Below, piece after piece: positions 16,288 through 24,745 of a DNA stretch of 33,883 bases; position 1 is the first letter of the stretch; the number at the start of each line of letters is the position of its first letter. Under the pieces are notes generated by a model. The model worked only from the letters and a program-made list of their open reading frames with translations, was not told where the DNA came from and did no database searches. Made by a program: the position numbers and the translations under genes. The DNA comes from Niastella sp. (GTDB lineage Bacteria > Bacteroidota > Bacteroidia > Chitinophagales > Chitinophagaceae), in contig JAGIBF010000016.1 in the NCBI GenBank assembly GCA_017744515.1, positions 1-33,883 on the forward strand, in the 5' to 3' direction.

Positions 16288-19200
16288 ATGCTCAACAAAA
16301 TCATAGCGTTTTCCATCAAGAACAAGCTGATCATCGGGCTGTTTACGCTGGGTCTCATTGTATGGGGAATCTGGAGCGCCGGTAAACTGCCGGTGGATGC
16401 CGTTCCGGATATTACCAACAACCAGGTTCAGATCATCACTTTAACGCCTACACTGGCTGCACAGGAAACGGAGCAGCTGGTAACTTACCCGATAGAGCAG
16501 CGTATTGCCAACTTGCCGGACCTGGAGGAGATGCGTTCCATTTCACGTTTTGGATTGTCGGTGATTACCGTGGTATTCAAGGATGATATCGATATTTATT
16601 TCGCGCGGCAGCTTATTACTGAAAAGCTGAAGGAGGCTGAAGAAAAGATCCCTAAAGGGATCGGTACGCCCGAACTGGCTCCTGTGAGCACCGGGTTGGG
16701 TGAAATTTACCAGTATGTGATCCACCCTAAAAAAGGGGCTGAGGACAAGTATTCGGCTATGGACCTGCGTACGATGCAGGACTGGATCGTAGCGCGGCAG
16801 CTGTACGGAACGCCGGGTGTAGCTGAAGTGAACAGTTTCGGCGGACTGCTGAAGCAGTATGAGGTGGCTGTAAGTCCGGACAGGCTGAAAGGCATGAATA
16901 TTACCATGGCCGAAGTGTTTACTGCGCTGGAAAAGAACAATGCCAATACCGGCGGTGCTTATATCGACAAAAAACCGAACGCTTATTTTATACGTGGCAT
17001 TGGTCTTGTTTCCTCGCTGGAGGACATTCGTAACATCGTTGTAAAGACAGTCAGTGGTATACCCGTACTTATAAAAGATATTGCTACTGTTCAGCTGGGC
17101 AATGCCATCCGGTATGGCGCAGTGACCTTCAACGGCGAAAAGGAAGTGGTGGGCGGCATCGTGATGATGCTGAAGGGGTCGAACAGTGCAGCGGTGGTGA
17201 CCCGGGTGAAAGAGAAGATGAAGACTATTCAGTCTTCCCTGCCGGCGGATGTGATCATCGAGCCTTATCTCGACAGGACGGACCTTGTAGACCGCGCGGT
17301 AAGTACCGTTAAGACAAACCTCATCGAAGGTGCTTTGATCGTGATATTCGTACTGGTGATCTTCCTGGGCAATATCCGCGCGGGGCTTATTGTGGCTTCT
17401 GCCATCCCGTTGTCGATGCTTTTTGCGCTGGGCATGATGAATGCTTTTGGTGTTAGCGCCAACCTGATGAGTTTGGGCGCCATCGACTTTGGGCTTATCG
17501 TAGATGGCGCGGTCATTATCGTGGAGGCTACGCTGCACCACCTTGGCTTACGAAAGACCGGCGGGAAGCTTACACAGGCAGAAATGGACCAGGAAGTGTT
17601 TGCGTCTGCTTCTAAAATAAGGAGCAGTGCTGCCTTTGGCGAGATCATTATTCTGATTGTATATATTCCTATCCTGACGCTGGTAGGCATCGAGGGAAAG
17701 ATGTTCCGCCCGATGGCGCAAACCGTGAGTTTTGCTATTTTGGGTGCGCTCATCCTTTCGCTGACTTATATACCCATGATGTCGGCGCTGATACTGCCCA
17801 GGCAGCTGCTGAATAAGAAAACCATCTCCGACAAGATGATGGATCTCCTTCAACGCATTTATACGCCGCTGCTAAAGAAGGCTATCAAAATGCGGACGGT
17901 TATCGTTGTGATCACTGCAGTTGTTTTCGGCATTGCGCTCTTTCTTTTTACAAGAATGGGCGGTGAGTTCATTCCGCAATTGCGTGAAGGTGATTATGCT
18001 TTTCACTGTATCCTTCCGCAGGGCACTTCTCTCTCTCAAAGTATAGAAACCTCCATGCAGGCAAGCCGTATCATCAAGTCATTCCCGGAAGTCAAGATGG
18101 TTGTTGGCAAAACTGGTTCAGCAGAAGTACCTACCGACCCTATGCCTCCGGAGGCTACGGACCTCATCATCGTGCTAAAACCCATGGCGGCGTGGACGAC
18201 CACCAAAGACTACAACGAGCTGGCCGATATGATCAAGGAGAAGCTGGAAGTGATCCCGGGTGTATTCTTCGAGGCCAATCAGCCTATTCAAATGCGCTTC
18301 AATGAACTCATGACCGGTGTGCGGCAAGATGTTGCCGTGAAGTTGTTTGGTGAAAACATCGATACGCTGGCGGCTCTGGCGAATAAAGTAGCCAGGGTTG
18401 TTCAATCTGTACCTGGCGCTACGGCGCCGCAGATCGAGCGTACGACAGGGCTTCCGCAGATCACCATTCAATATGACCGGGCAAGGATCGCCGGTTATGG
18501 TTTGAATATCGAAGACATCAACCGCACCATCAGTACGGCATTTGCCGGACAGGCTGCCGGTGTGGTGTTTGAGAATGAACGGAAGTTTGATCTTGTGGTC
18601 CGCCTCGACAGCGCCAGCCGTTCTTCCATCGATGACGTCAGTAATCTTTTTGTGGCTACCGGTGACGGCAGGCAAATTCCTTTGTCGCAGGTGGCTTCCG
18701 TACAATTCAAGGAGGGGCCTGCGCAGATAAGCCGGGAGGATGGGAAGCGCCGCATCGTGATCGGCTTCAATGTTTCGGGCAGGGATGTGCAAAGTGTGGT
18801 AGAGGAAATACAGCAAAAGCTCGATCAGGCTAAACTTCTTCCTTCCGGTTACTATTATACGTATGGCGGCACTTTCGAGAACCTGCAGCAGGCTTCTGCG
18901 CGGTTGCAGGTGGCTGTACCCATTGCGCTGGGCCTCATCTTCCTGCTGCTGTATTTTACTTTCCATTCTTTCAGAGAGGCTTTACTTATCTATACAGCTA
19001 TTCCCATGAGTGCTATTGGTGGCGTTTTCGCCCTGCTGTTAAGGGGCATGCCTTTCAGTATTTCTGCCGGTGTGGGTTTTATTGCTTTGTTTGGCGTAGC
19101 CGTGTTGAATGGCATTGTTCTTATCAGCACTTTCAATCAACTGGAGAAGGAGGGTATTTCGGATGTGTTCCGGCGTGTGTATGAAGGAACAGCTATGAGG

Positions 19201-20607
19201 CTGCGCCCTGTATTGATGACCGCTACTGTGGCCTCGCTTGGTTTCATCCCCATGACATTGTCCAGCGGAGCGGGTGCAGAAGTGCAAAAGCCATTGGCTA
19301 CTGTTGTTATCGGTGGGCTTGTGAGTGCTACTTTCCTGACGCTTTTTGTATTACCCATATTATATATCCTATTTACCAGGAAACACAAAGGTGGTACGGC
19401 CAAAGCTCCCGTGGCAGTACTTGTAGCCGGATTGCTGCTGACATCGCTTTCTTCCGGTGCGCAACAACCGGCAGGTACGCGTATCAGTATTGGCCATGCA
19501 GTTGCTGCTGCCAATGGCAACCTGCAATATGGCATCAACGATCAGCAAATCATCAAGGGGCAATCGCAGGTAAAAACGGCCGGTATGCTTCCGAAGACCG
19601 GCTTGTTTGCGGAAAATGAAGACCTGCGGCCCAGCGACAGCAAGGGTATTTTAAAAATAGGTTTATCGCAAGGTCTGGCGTGGCCGGGCTTGTATAGTGC
19701 GCAAAAGAAACTGTACAATGAGCAGCTGAAGTATTATGAGGTAAACAGAACACTGATCGACGCTGAAGTGAAGCGAAACGTGCGAACGGTTTATTACCAG
19801 TTGTGGTACTTGCAGGATAAGCAACGGCTGTACCAGCGACTGGATAGTATCTACCGCTCACTGAATGATGCTGCACGGTTGAAAGTGAAAACGGGTGATA
19901 GTCCCGGACTGGATAGTATTGCCGCCAATGTGCGCCTGCGGGAACTGGAGGCTTTGGTGCGCCAGGCTACAAATGATATAGAAGTGCAGCAACAGTCTTT
20001 GATGCAACTGCTCAATACCGACACGGCGTACCTTTCGGTGGACAGTCCACTGGCCAAACTTTCTCTTTCAATGCCGGGGACCGATACCTCCCACCCTATT
20101 GTGCAACTGCAACAACAGCAGGCCAGCATTGCGACTGCCGGGATCGCTGTTGTCAAAAATGAAAACCGGCCTGAGTTCTCCGGGCGATTTTTCACGCAAC
20201 GGTTATATGGGTCGAGTGATCCTTTCAGCGGCTTTTCCGTGGCGGTGACTTTCCCGCTTTTGAGTGGCGGGGCTACGCGCAGCAAAGTGAAAGTGGCACA
20301 GGCCGAAGCGGATGTGCAAAGGCGGCAATTCGATTATTCGAGGCAGTTGTTTGTGACGGAGCGGTTACAGGCTGAAAAGGAAGTGCAAAAGAACAATACC
20401 ATGCTTTCTTTTTATGAGAACACCGGGCTGAAGCAGGCTACGGAAATCATCAAAGCGGCCACGCTGGCTTACCGTTCGGGCGAGATCGGTTTTCCGGAGC
20501 TGTCTCAATATCTCGCGCAGGCTATAGATATACAGCGCAATTATCTTGAAAACCTGAATGCGTATAATCATTCGGTTATTCAATATTACTATTATAACAA
20601 CCAATAG
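16288..20607 (+). CDS. CusA/CzcA heavy-metal RND pump fused to TolC-like channel
   Basis: A 1439-residue fusion. Residues 1-1031 are a heavy-metal RND transporter with 12 predicted helices that exports metal cations by proton antiport. The fourth-helix motif DFGLIVDGAVIIVE (D400, D406) matches the CzcA-type divalent-cation class rather than the CusA Cu/Ag class, so Zn, Co, Cd or Ni is likelier; this is inferred. Residues about 1059-1439 form a TolC/OMF-like domain (SQGLAWPGLYSAQKKL, then long alpha-helical repeats). Between them, 1039-1058 (APVAVLVAGLLLTSLSSGA) looks like an internal signal peptide with an SGA cleavage site. The fusion is known in Bacteroidota. The adaptor gene starts 16 bases downstream. 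Confidence 0.95.
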   Translation: MLNKIIAFSIKNKLIIGLFTLGLIVWGIWSAGKLPVDAVPDITNNQVQIITLTPTLAAQETEQLVTYPIEQRIANLPDLEEMRSISRFGLSVITVVFKDDIDIYFARQLITEKLKEAEEKIPKGIGTPELAPVSTGLGEIYQYVIHPKKGAEDKYSAMDLRTMQDWIVARQLYGTPGVAEVNSFGGLLKQYEVAVSPDRLKGMNITMAEVFTALEKNNANTGGAYIDKKPNAYFIRGIGLVSSLEDIRNIVVKTVSGIPVLIKDIATVQLGNAIRYGAVTFNGEKEVVGGIVMMLKGSNSAAVVTRVKEKMKTIQSSLPADVIIEPYLDRTDLVDRAVSTVKTNLIEGALIVIFVLVIFLGNIRAGLIVASAIPLSMLFALGMMNAFGVSANLMSLGAIDFGLIVDGAVIIVEATLHHLGLRKTGGKLTQAEMDQEVFASASKIRSSAAFGEIIILIVYIPILTLVGIEGKMFRPMAQTVSFAILGALILSLTYIPMMSALILPRQLLNKKTISDKMMDLLQRIYTPLLKKAIKMRTVIVVITAVVFGIALFLFTRMGGEFIPQLREGDYAFHCILPQGTSLSQSIETSMQASRIIKSFPEVKMVVGKTGSAEVPTDPMPPEATDLIIVLKPMAAWTTTKDYNELADMIKEKLEVIPGVFFEANQPIQMRFNELMTGVRQDVAVKLFGENIDTLAALANKVARVVQSVPGATAPQIERTTGLPQITIQYDRARIAGYGLNIEDINRTISTAFAGQAAGVVFENERKFDLVVRLDSASRSSIDDVSNLFVATGDGRQIPLSQVASVQFKEGPAQISREDGKRRIVIGFNVSGRDVQSVVEEIQQKLDQAKLLPSGYYYTYGGTFENLQQASARLQVAVPIALGLIFLLLYFTFHSFREALLIYTAIPMSAIGGVFALLLRGMPFSISAGVGFIALFGVAVLNGIVLISTFNQLEKEGISDVFRRVYEGTAMRLRPVLMTATVASLGFIPMTLSSGAGAEVQKPLATVVIGGLVSATFLTLFVLPILYILFTRKHKGGTAKAPVAVLVAGLLLTSLSSGAQQPAGTRISIGHAVAAANGNLQYGINDQQIIKGQSQVKTAGMLPKTGLFAENEDLRPSDSKGILKIGLSQGLAWPGLYSAQKKLYNEQLKYYEVNRTLIDAEVKRNVRTVYYQLWYLQDKQRLYQRLDSIYRSLNDAARLKVKTGDSPGLDSIAANVRLRELEALVRQATNDIEVQQQSLMQLLNTDTAYLSVDSPLAKLSLSMPGTDTSHPIVQLQQQQASIATAGIAVVKNENRPEFSGRFFTQRLYGSSDPFSGFSVAVTFPLLSGGATRSKVKVAQAEADVQRRQFDYSRQLFVTERLQAEKEVQKNNTMLSFYENTGLKQATEIIKAATLAYRSGEIGFPELSQYLAQAIDIQRNYLENLNAYNHSVIQYYYYNNQ

Positions 20608-20623
20608 CATTAAATATAGTACG

Positions 20624-21814
20624 ATGAAAAAATTATTCCGGATCATACCGGTTGCTCTTGTTGCTTTCTTTTCTGTTGCCTGCAAAGGTGATGCCGGTAA
20701 AACGGCCGCGCCTGCTGCTGGCGAACATGAAGATGAACATAAGAATGAGAATACGACCAGCTTTACGAAGGATCAGCTCAAAAGTATTGGTATAGAAACG
20801 GGCCCGATCGAGGAAAAGCAGCTTACTGCTTCTATCAGAGCGAATGGCGCTTTGCGTGTTCCCAACCAGAACAAGGCGCTTATCAATACTTTGTATAGCG
20901 GTATCGTTAAATCGCTGCTGATACAGCCGGGGAATGTCGTTTCAAAGGGACAAGTGATTGCCACTGTTGCCAATCCTGATTTTATACGTATGCAAGAGGA
21001 ATACCTTGCTATCGGGCCAAAGATCGTGCTGGCTGAGCAGGAAAACAGCCGGCAACGGGAGCTGAATCAGGGCAATGCGGGTGCTTTGAAGAACCTGCAG
21101 GCTGCAGAATCGGAGCTGCGTGCTCTGAATACCCGTAAGGCTTCGCTGGAACAACAAATTCAACTGATGGGTATCAATCCTGCCAGTCTTTCGAATGGCA
21201 AACTGATATCGGTGCTTTCTCTGCGCACGCCTATCGGCGGTATTGTGAGCAATGTTTCGGTGAAGATCGGCAGTTATGTGGATGTGAGCACACCTGTGGC
21301 GGAAGTAGTAGACAACAGTCAATTGCACCTTGACTTGTTTGTGTATGAAAAAGATCTTCCCAAACTGAAGAATAATCAAAACATCCATTTTACGGTTACC
21401 AACAATCCCGGAAAGGAGTATGATGCGCAGATCTACTCACTTGGCTCCACTTTTGAAGATGAGAGCAAAGCGGTGAGTGTTCATGCTCAGGTGAAGGGTG
21501 ACAAGACCGGGTTGATCGATGGTATGAATGTTACGGCGCTGATCAGCCTGGATAAGGTGACCACGCCTGCTGTTCCTTCCGATGCCATCATTACTTACCA
21601 GGGACAGGATTATATATTCATGGTTACAGATGCGTCTGCAGAAAAGGGATTGACTTTTGAACGTGTGCTTGTGGCGAAGGGTACATCGGAGGTTGGCTAT
21701 ACGCAAATTACTTTGCTGAAAGCTATTCCTGCCAATGCAAGTATTGTTACCAGGGGGGCCTTTTTCGTATTGGCGAAGATGACCAATTCAGGAGAAGGCG
21801 GGCACGGTCATTAA
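20624..21814 (+). CDS. RND efflux periplasmic adaptor (CusB/HlyD family)
   Basis: A 396-residue membrane-fusion protein linking the inner-membrane pump to the outer-membrane channel. The start at 20624 gives a lipoprotein signal (MKKLFRIIPVALVAFFSVAC, Cys20), whereas the open frame from 20558 overlaps the pump gene without reason. A short Glu/His-rich segment (GEHEDEHKNENT) follows, perhaps metal-binding. Then come the barrel/lipoyl halves (SGIVKSLLIQPGNVVSKGQ and RTPIGGIVSNVSVKIGSYV) flanking a helical hairpin, and beta-barrel and membrane-proximal domains to the end, finishing in GEGGHGH. It is in one operon with the pump. Confidence 0.94.
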   Translation: MKKLFRIIPVALVAFFSVACKGDAGKTAAPAAGEHEDEHKNENTTSFTKDQLKSIGIETGPIEEKQLTASIRANGALRVPNQNKALINTLYSGIVKSLLIQPGNVVSKGQVIATVANPDFIRMQEEYLAIGPKIVLAEQENSRQRELNQGNAGALKNLQAAESELRALNTRKASLEQQIQLMGINPASLSNGKLISVLSLRTPIGGIVSNVSVKIGSYVDVSTPVAEVVDNSQLHLDLFVYEKDLPKLKNNQNIHFTVTNNPGKEYDAQIYSLGSTFEDESKAVSVHAQVKGDKTGLIDGMNVTALISLDKVTTPAVPSDAIITYQGQDYIFMVTDASAEKGLTFERVLVAKGTSEVGYTQITLLKAIPANASIVTRGAFFVLAKMTNSGEGGHGH

Positions 21815-21832
21815 TCATCTTATAATTATTTT

Positions 21833-22083
21833 ATGGACAAGACAAAAAACGGACATGACCATGGTGAGGGACAAGATCGTGACCACGCACATAGAGGAAT
21901 ATTTGGCAAGAACACTGAACTGATCTTCAGCCTTACGTGTGGGGTGCTCATCCGCTTACCATACTGGGTATCGCTTCTATCGGGCCTGCGGTGGCTGCCC
22001 ATGAGGGTTCTACGCTGGTGGTGGTAGGTAATGCGCTCCGCCTGCTGGCTTATAAACACAAGCAAGCGCCTGAAGCGAAGTAA
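21833..22083 (+). pseudogene. Heavy-metal P-type ATPase, only both ends left
   Basis: The first 40 or so codons give MDKTKNGHDHGEGQDRDHAH, then GIFGKNTELIFSLTCGVL, the His-rich N terminus and first helix typical of Bacteroidota heavy-metal P-type ATPases. From about 21949, in a different frame (+2), the sequence reads HPLTILGIASIGPAVAAHEG, then STLVVVGNALRLLAYKHKQA and a stop at 22081-22083, matching the last helix and C terminus of the same family. The phosphorylation DKTG motif, the metal-binding CPC and some 600 residues in between are missing. The junction lies near 21941-21957. An internal deletion has therefore destroyed the gene, and a fused product would also be frameshifted. Identification is by pattern memory, not by a search. 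Confidence 0.75.
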
Positions 22084-22121
22084 TTTATTATCAACATAAA
22101 GAGAAACGTCAATAGAAAAAG

Positions 22122-22143
22122 ATAATTTCATAGTTGAAATTAT
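22122..22143. repeat. Inverted repeat before the bestrophin start codon
   Basis: A perfect 9-bp inverted repeat ATAATTTCA/TGAAATTAT with loop TAGT ends 4 bases before the ATG at 22148. It could be an operator or an AT-rich RNA hairpin over the ribosome-binding region. No T run follows, so it is not a terminator. Confidence 0.55.
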
Positions 22144-22147
22144 TTAT

Positions 22148-23032
22148 ATGTTATTGAACAAGAGAATATCCATTCTTGATTTTATTAGGGCCATAAAGTC
22201 CGATTTAGTTATTATCACTCTTTATGCTATTGCTGTAGGGATCGCGGATGATGCTGCCATTTTAAGCAGTATGAATGTGCCTATTCCTATTACTTCTGCG
22301 CTGGGTACGGCGGTTGTTCTTTTACTGGCTTTCAGGACCAACCAGTCGTATGAACGCTGGTGGGAAGCCCGCGTGATCTGGGGCGCGATCGTCAATGATT
22401 CCAGAACACTGGTCAGGCAAATGCAGTCTTTTTGTTCAAAAGATACGCCTGATGTATTCGTAAAAGATATTGCAGAACGACAAATAATCTGGTGTTATGC
22501 GCTGGGTGAAAGTCTAAGAAGGCAACCCTTTTCGGACAGGGTGCAAGCTTATCTTACGGCAAAAGGCATCGAGGCCGATAATGTTCCGAATGCGCTGCTT
22601 TCGGAACATAGTCAACAGATCAAGGATGCTTATGAAAGTGAATGGATCAACAGTTTTCAACAAATTCAACTGGACTCAACTGTAGCGAGGCTTACGGATG
22701 CTATGGGAAAATGTGAACGGATAAAAAATACTGTATTCCCAAAATCCTACAGCCTGCTTATTCATTTTATCATTTATGTTTTTGCCACTTTATTGCCGTT
22801 TGGGCTCAGTGATGAAAATCTGGGTATCGAGATCGTGTTAACGTTCATTATCCCCACTGTATTTATCGCTATTGAAAAGACATCGATCCTGATGCAGGAC
22901 CCTTTTGAAAACAAGCCGCCCGATACTCCTATGACGGCGCTGGCGGAGACGATCGAGCTGAATATCCTGCAGATGACGGGTGATAAAAGGCCGTTTCAAA
23001 AGACGCCTGTTACTACGTATTATCAACTTTAG
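22148..23032 (+). CDS. Bestrophin-family ion channel
   Basis: A 294-residue membrane protein of the bestrophin (UPF0187) family, which forms pentameric anion- or cation-selective channels. Family hallmarks are ITSALGTAVVLLLAFRTNQSYERWWEARVIWG and the C-terminal segment VFIAIEKTSILMQDPFENKP, with Asp/Glu residues like the calcium clasp of eukaryotic relatives. Hydrophobic helices lie near residues 20-40, 45-65, 200-220 and 225-245. The ATG at 22148 follows an AT-rich inverted repeat. It is downstream of the metal-efflux remnant in the same direction; a functional link is not shown. Ion selectivity cannot be read from sequence. Confidence 0.93.
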   Translation: MLLNKRISILDFIRAIKSDLVIITLYAIAVGIADDAAILSSMNVPIPITSALGTAVVLLLAFRTNQSYERWWEARVIWGAIVNDSRTLVRQMQSFCSKDTPDVFVKDIAERQIIWCYALGESLRRQPFSDRVQAYLTAKGIEADNVPNALLSEHSQQIKDAYESEWINSFQQIQLDSTVARLTDAMGKCERIKNTVFPKSYSLLIHFIIYVFATLLPFGLSDENLGIEIVLTFIIPTVFIAIEKTSILMQDPFENKPPDTPMTALAETIELNILQMTGDKRPFQKTPVTTYYQL

Positions 23033-23058
23033 GTCCGGCTAAGGGAATGGTTAAGCCC

Positions 23059-23102
23059 ACTAACAGTATTCGTATTGTACCCAATACGGTGTTGTATGTT
23101 CG
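23059..23102 (-). repeat. attC-like hairpin and boundary motif at the 3' edge of the AT-rich gene
   Basis: An inner 7-bp stem CGTATTG/CAATACG (23071-23077 and 23082-23088, loop TACC) is enclosed by a 6-bp outer arm, ACTAACA (23059-23065) with TGTTGT (23090-23095), leaving one unpaired base (T61) and an asymmetric spacer. Two paired boxes, a spacer and an extrahelical base are the general architecture of integron attC sites. The core bases do not match the attC consensus well. GGTGTTGTATGTTCG (23088-23102) abuts the stop codon and recurs at 25969-25983. Confidence 0.45.
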
Positions 23103-23786
23103 TTATTTGATCTCAATTGGGGTTAGTTTTTTTATCCAATATCCTTTCCCGCTTTCAAAGCCATAGTCAAACATTTTATTGACATAGCCAAATGTCAGTA
23201 TCGGATATAGTTTTCCCCAGTTTATCACTTCAACTGCAAGGTCAATAACCTGACCGACTTCAAGTCTTTCTATAGCTTTATTAAATTCTCTCAAAGTTTT
23301 AGGGTCGAACTTTATTGGATATTGAAAGTCAATATTGAAAATATGTTTTTCTTTCAGTTCTTCGTCTAACAAACCCCATCTGCTCCGGTGACCATATCCG
23401 AAATACCATTTGCCTGTTTTAATGAAATGATCTTTGTCTTCAAATTCTTCCTTGCTGTCGGTTTTTGTTTTCCAAAAGAAATTATATGTTCCAATAAACC
23501 CGGTCTCCATTTGAATTTTTGCAGTGTCAAACTCAATGTTTTGTAACACATTTTCAAACTTTATGATGAATGAAGTCCAATCATATTCAAGCCCTTTGTA
23601 ATCGGCAGCAAAACCAATAATTGGTTCGTCATAATAATAAGGTCTTTCGCTTGCGCCAAGGCTAAACATTTCTGTTCTTATGAAAGGATATTTGTCATCA
23701 TCTTTAAGACTTCTGATAAACTCCCTGGTTTTTTCAAAGTCTCCTTTCAGGTTAATTCGTCCATGAACGATTGTTTGAACTCCCAT
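23103..23786 (-). CDS. AT-rich gene of unknown function, possibly acquired
   Basis: A 227-residue soluble protein that I do not recognise. There is no signal peptide or membrane helix. It is rich in aromatic and charged residues (for example SERPYYYDEPIIGF, KTGKWYFGYGHRSRWG) and probably a mixed alpha/beta fold. Repeated F/W/Y plus Asp/Glu resembles immunity or phage-defence accessory proteins in general character, but there is no specific motif. Two 60-base samples (23401, 23521) are about one-third G+C, versus half at 24361 in the neighbour, which suggests foreign origin. It is flanked by inverted repeats on both sides and shares boundary motifs with the other AT-rich gene at 25989. Confidence 0.75.
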   Translation of the reverse strand: MGVQTIVHGRINLKGDFEKTREFIRSLKDDDKYPFIRTEMFSLGASERPYYYDEPIIGFAADYKGLEYDWTSFIIKFENVLQNIEFDTAKIQMETGFIGTYNFFWKTKTDSKEEFEDKDHFIKTGKWYFGYGHRSRWGLLDEELKEKHIFNIDFQYPIKFDPKTLREFNKAIERLEVGQVIDLAVEVINWGKLYPILTFGYVNKMFDYGFESGKGYWIKKLTPIEIK

Positions 23787-23804
23787 TTGTCGCTTTTCAT
23801 TGTT

Positions 23805-23851
23805 GGTAGTAGCGGTTTATAACCGTTGCTTTAAAGTTGCAGGCAACTACC
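23805..23851. repeat. Nested inverted repeats at the 5' edge of the AT-rich gene
   Basis: An outer arm GGTAGT (23805-23810) pairs with ACTACC (23846-23851). Inside lie CGGTT/AACCG (23813-23817 and 23821-23825) and AGTTGC/GCAACT (23835-23840 and 23843-23848, 2-base loop). On the gene strand, AGCAACGGTTATAAACCGCTAC reads out of 23809-23830; a similar AGCAACG...AAACC...AC lies upstream of the second AT-rich gene. This may be a recombination boundary or a regulatory hairpin in the leader. Confidence 0.45.
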
Positions 23852-23887
23852 TAATATACGCAAGTCTCTCTGTTAAACAAATTCTAC

Positions 23888-24676
23888 CTAATGGTATGAG
23901 TTTGGATTGAATGTATAGATGACCCGCAAGGCTGTGTCATCCGGGCGCAGGATGCCTTTGTAGAAATCATACCAGCCATCTCCAGGGCCGCCTTGTCCCT
24001 GGTTGAGGTGAACTTTAAATTTTCCGTCTTCGTAACAGTAGCCATCTATTACTACCGAGTGCCCAAAATCTTTCAGGTTGGCAAAATGCAGGAAGACGGG
24101 TCGCCGCCCGTTCAGTTCCCGGTAAATGATCTTTTCCAGTTTGCCCAATGTATTGGGGGCGAAGTTGTGCCAGGCAATATAGCGCTTCACTTTCACCTGG
24201 TAATGCTGTTCCAGTAAGCTGGCAGGCGCCAGTTTATTCATGTACCGGTCTGTTCCAAAATCCTTTTGTATGGCAAGTGCTGCGTAATAATTGTACTTCG
24301 CCAGTTGTGCCACCGTAGCAGCGGAACTGTTGCTATCGATCGTTGCGGCGAATTGCCGGAAGTCGAATTGGGTACTGTCCAATACCTCATCGATCCGGTA
24401 GCCCTGCAGGGAAGTGTATTGTACCTGTCCATAGGGTTTTAATCTGTGGTAGTACATGATCTGCGCCAGGGCTGTGCTCCAGCAGCCCAGCCGCAGGCGG
24501 TCGGGGGTACATTGCTCAAAGCCACCCATTTGCTGCCAGTTTGTCGTTGTCAGGCCTTTGCTATCCTGTCTGCAATTGGTCTTATCCGGGAAAAAGGGAA
24601 AAGCTGTACAGATCGTGACATACAGGGCCAGTAACAGCGTGCCTGCCATTGCGGCGATCTTCATCCATTTTTTCAT
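23888..24676 (-). CDS. C10 (streptopain-like) cysteine peptidase
   Basis: A 262-residue putative secreted cysteine protease. The catalytic Cys65 sits in LGCWSTALAQIMYYHR, close to the C10 signature GCxATAxAQIMxYH, and the catalytic His206 is in KDFGHSVVIDGYCYED, followed by VHLNQGQGGPGDGWYDF, the usual Asn/Trp region. The ATG at 24676 gives a clean signal anchor (MKKWMKIAAMAGTLLLALYV); an in-frame ATG at 24727 would add 17 residues with no hydrophobic core. Streptopain has a long pro-domain that is absent here, so this is a short form and the zymogen control seems to be missing. The AraC-type regulator gene lies 69 bases upstream on the same strand and may control it. Confidence 0.82.
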   Translation of the reverse strand: MKKWMKIAAMAGTLLLALYVTICTAFPFFPDKTNCRQDSKGLTTTNWQQMGGFEQCTPDRLRLGCWSTALAQIMYYHRLKPYGQVQYTSLQGYRIDEVLDSTQFDFRQFAATIDSNSSAATVAQLAKYNYYAALAIQKDFGTDRYMNKLAPASLLEQHYQVKVKRYIAWHNFAPNTLGKLEKIIYRELNGRRPVFLHFANLKDFGHSVVIDGYCYEDGKFKVHLNQGQGGPGDGWYDFYKGILRPDDTALRVIYTFNPNSYH

Positions 24677-24745
24677 GTGTTTCTTTTCGCTCAAAGTAAC
24701 CGCCGGCAGGCATGCGGTTCTTCTCAAAACCGGTTTTGAGCGTTC

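Noticed and set aside
16543..17541. A 332-codon minus-strand frame inside the RND pump gene
   Set aside because: Shadow of a strongly conserved coding sequence; low-complexity His/Arg composition and no start context.
22148..23032. A functional link between the bestrophin and metal efflux
   Set aside because: Only same-strand proximity supports it; the intervening ATPase remnant and inverted repeat suggest a separate unit.
23059..23102. A canonical integron attC site
   Set aside because: The fold is similar, but the GTTRRRY/RYYYAAC cores do not match and no integrase is present, so it is reported only as attC-like.
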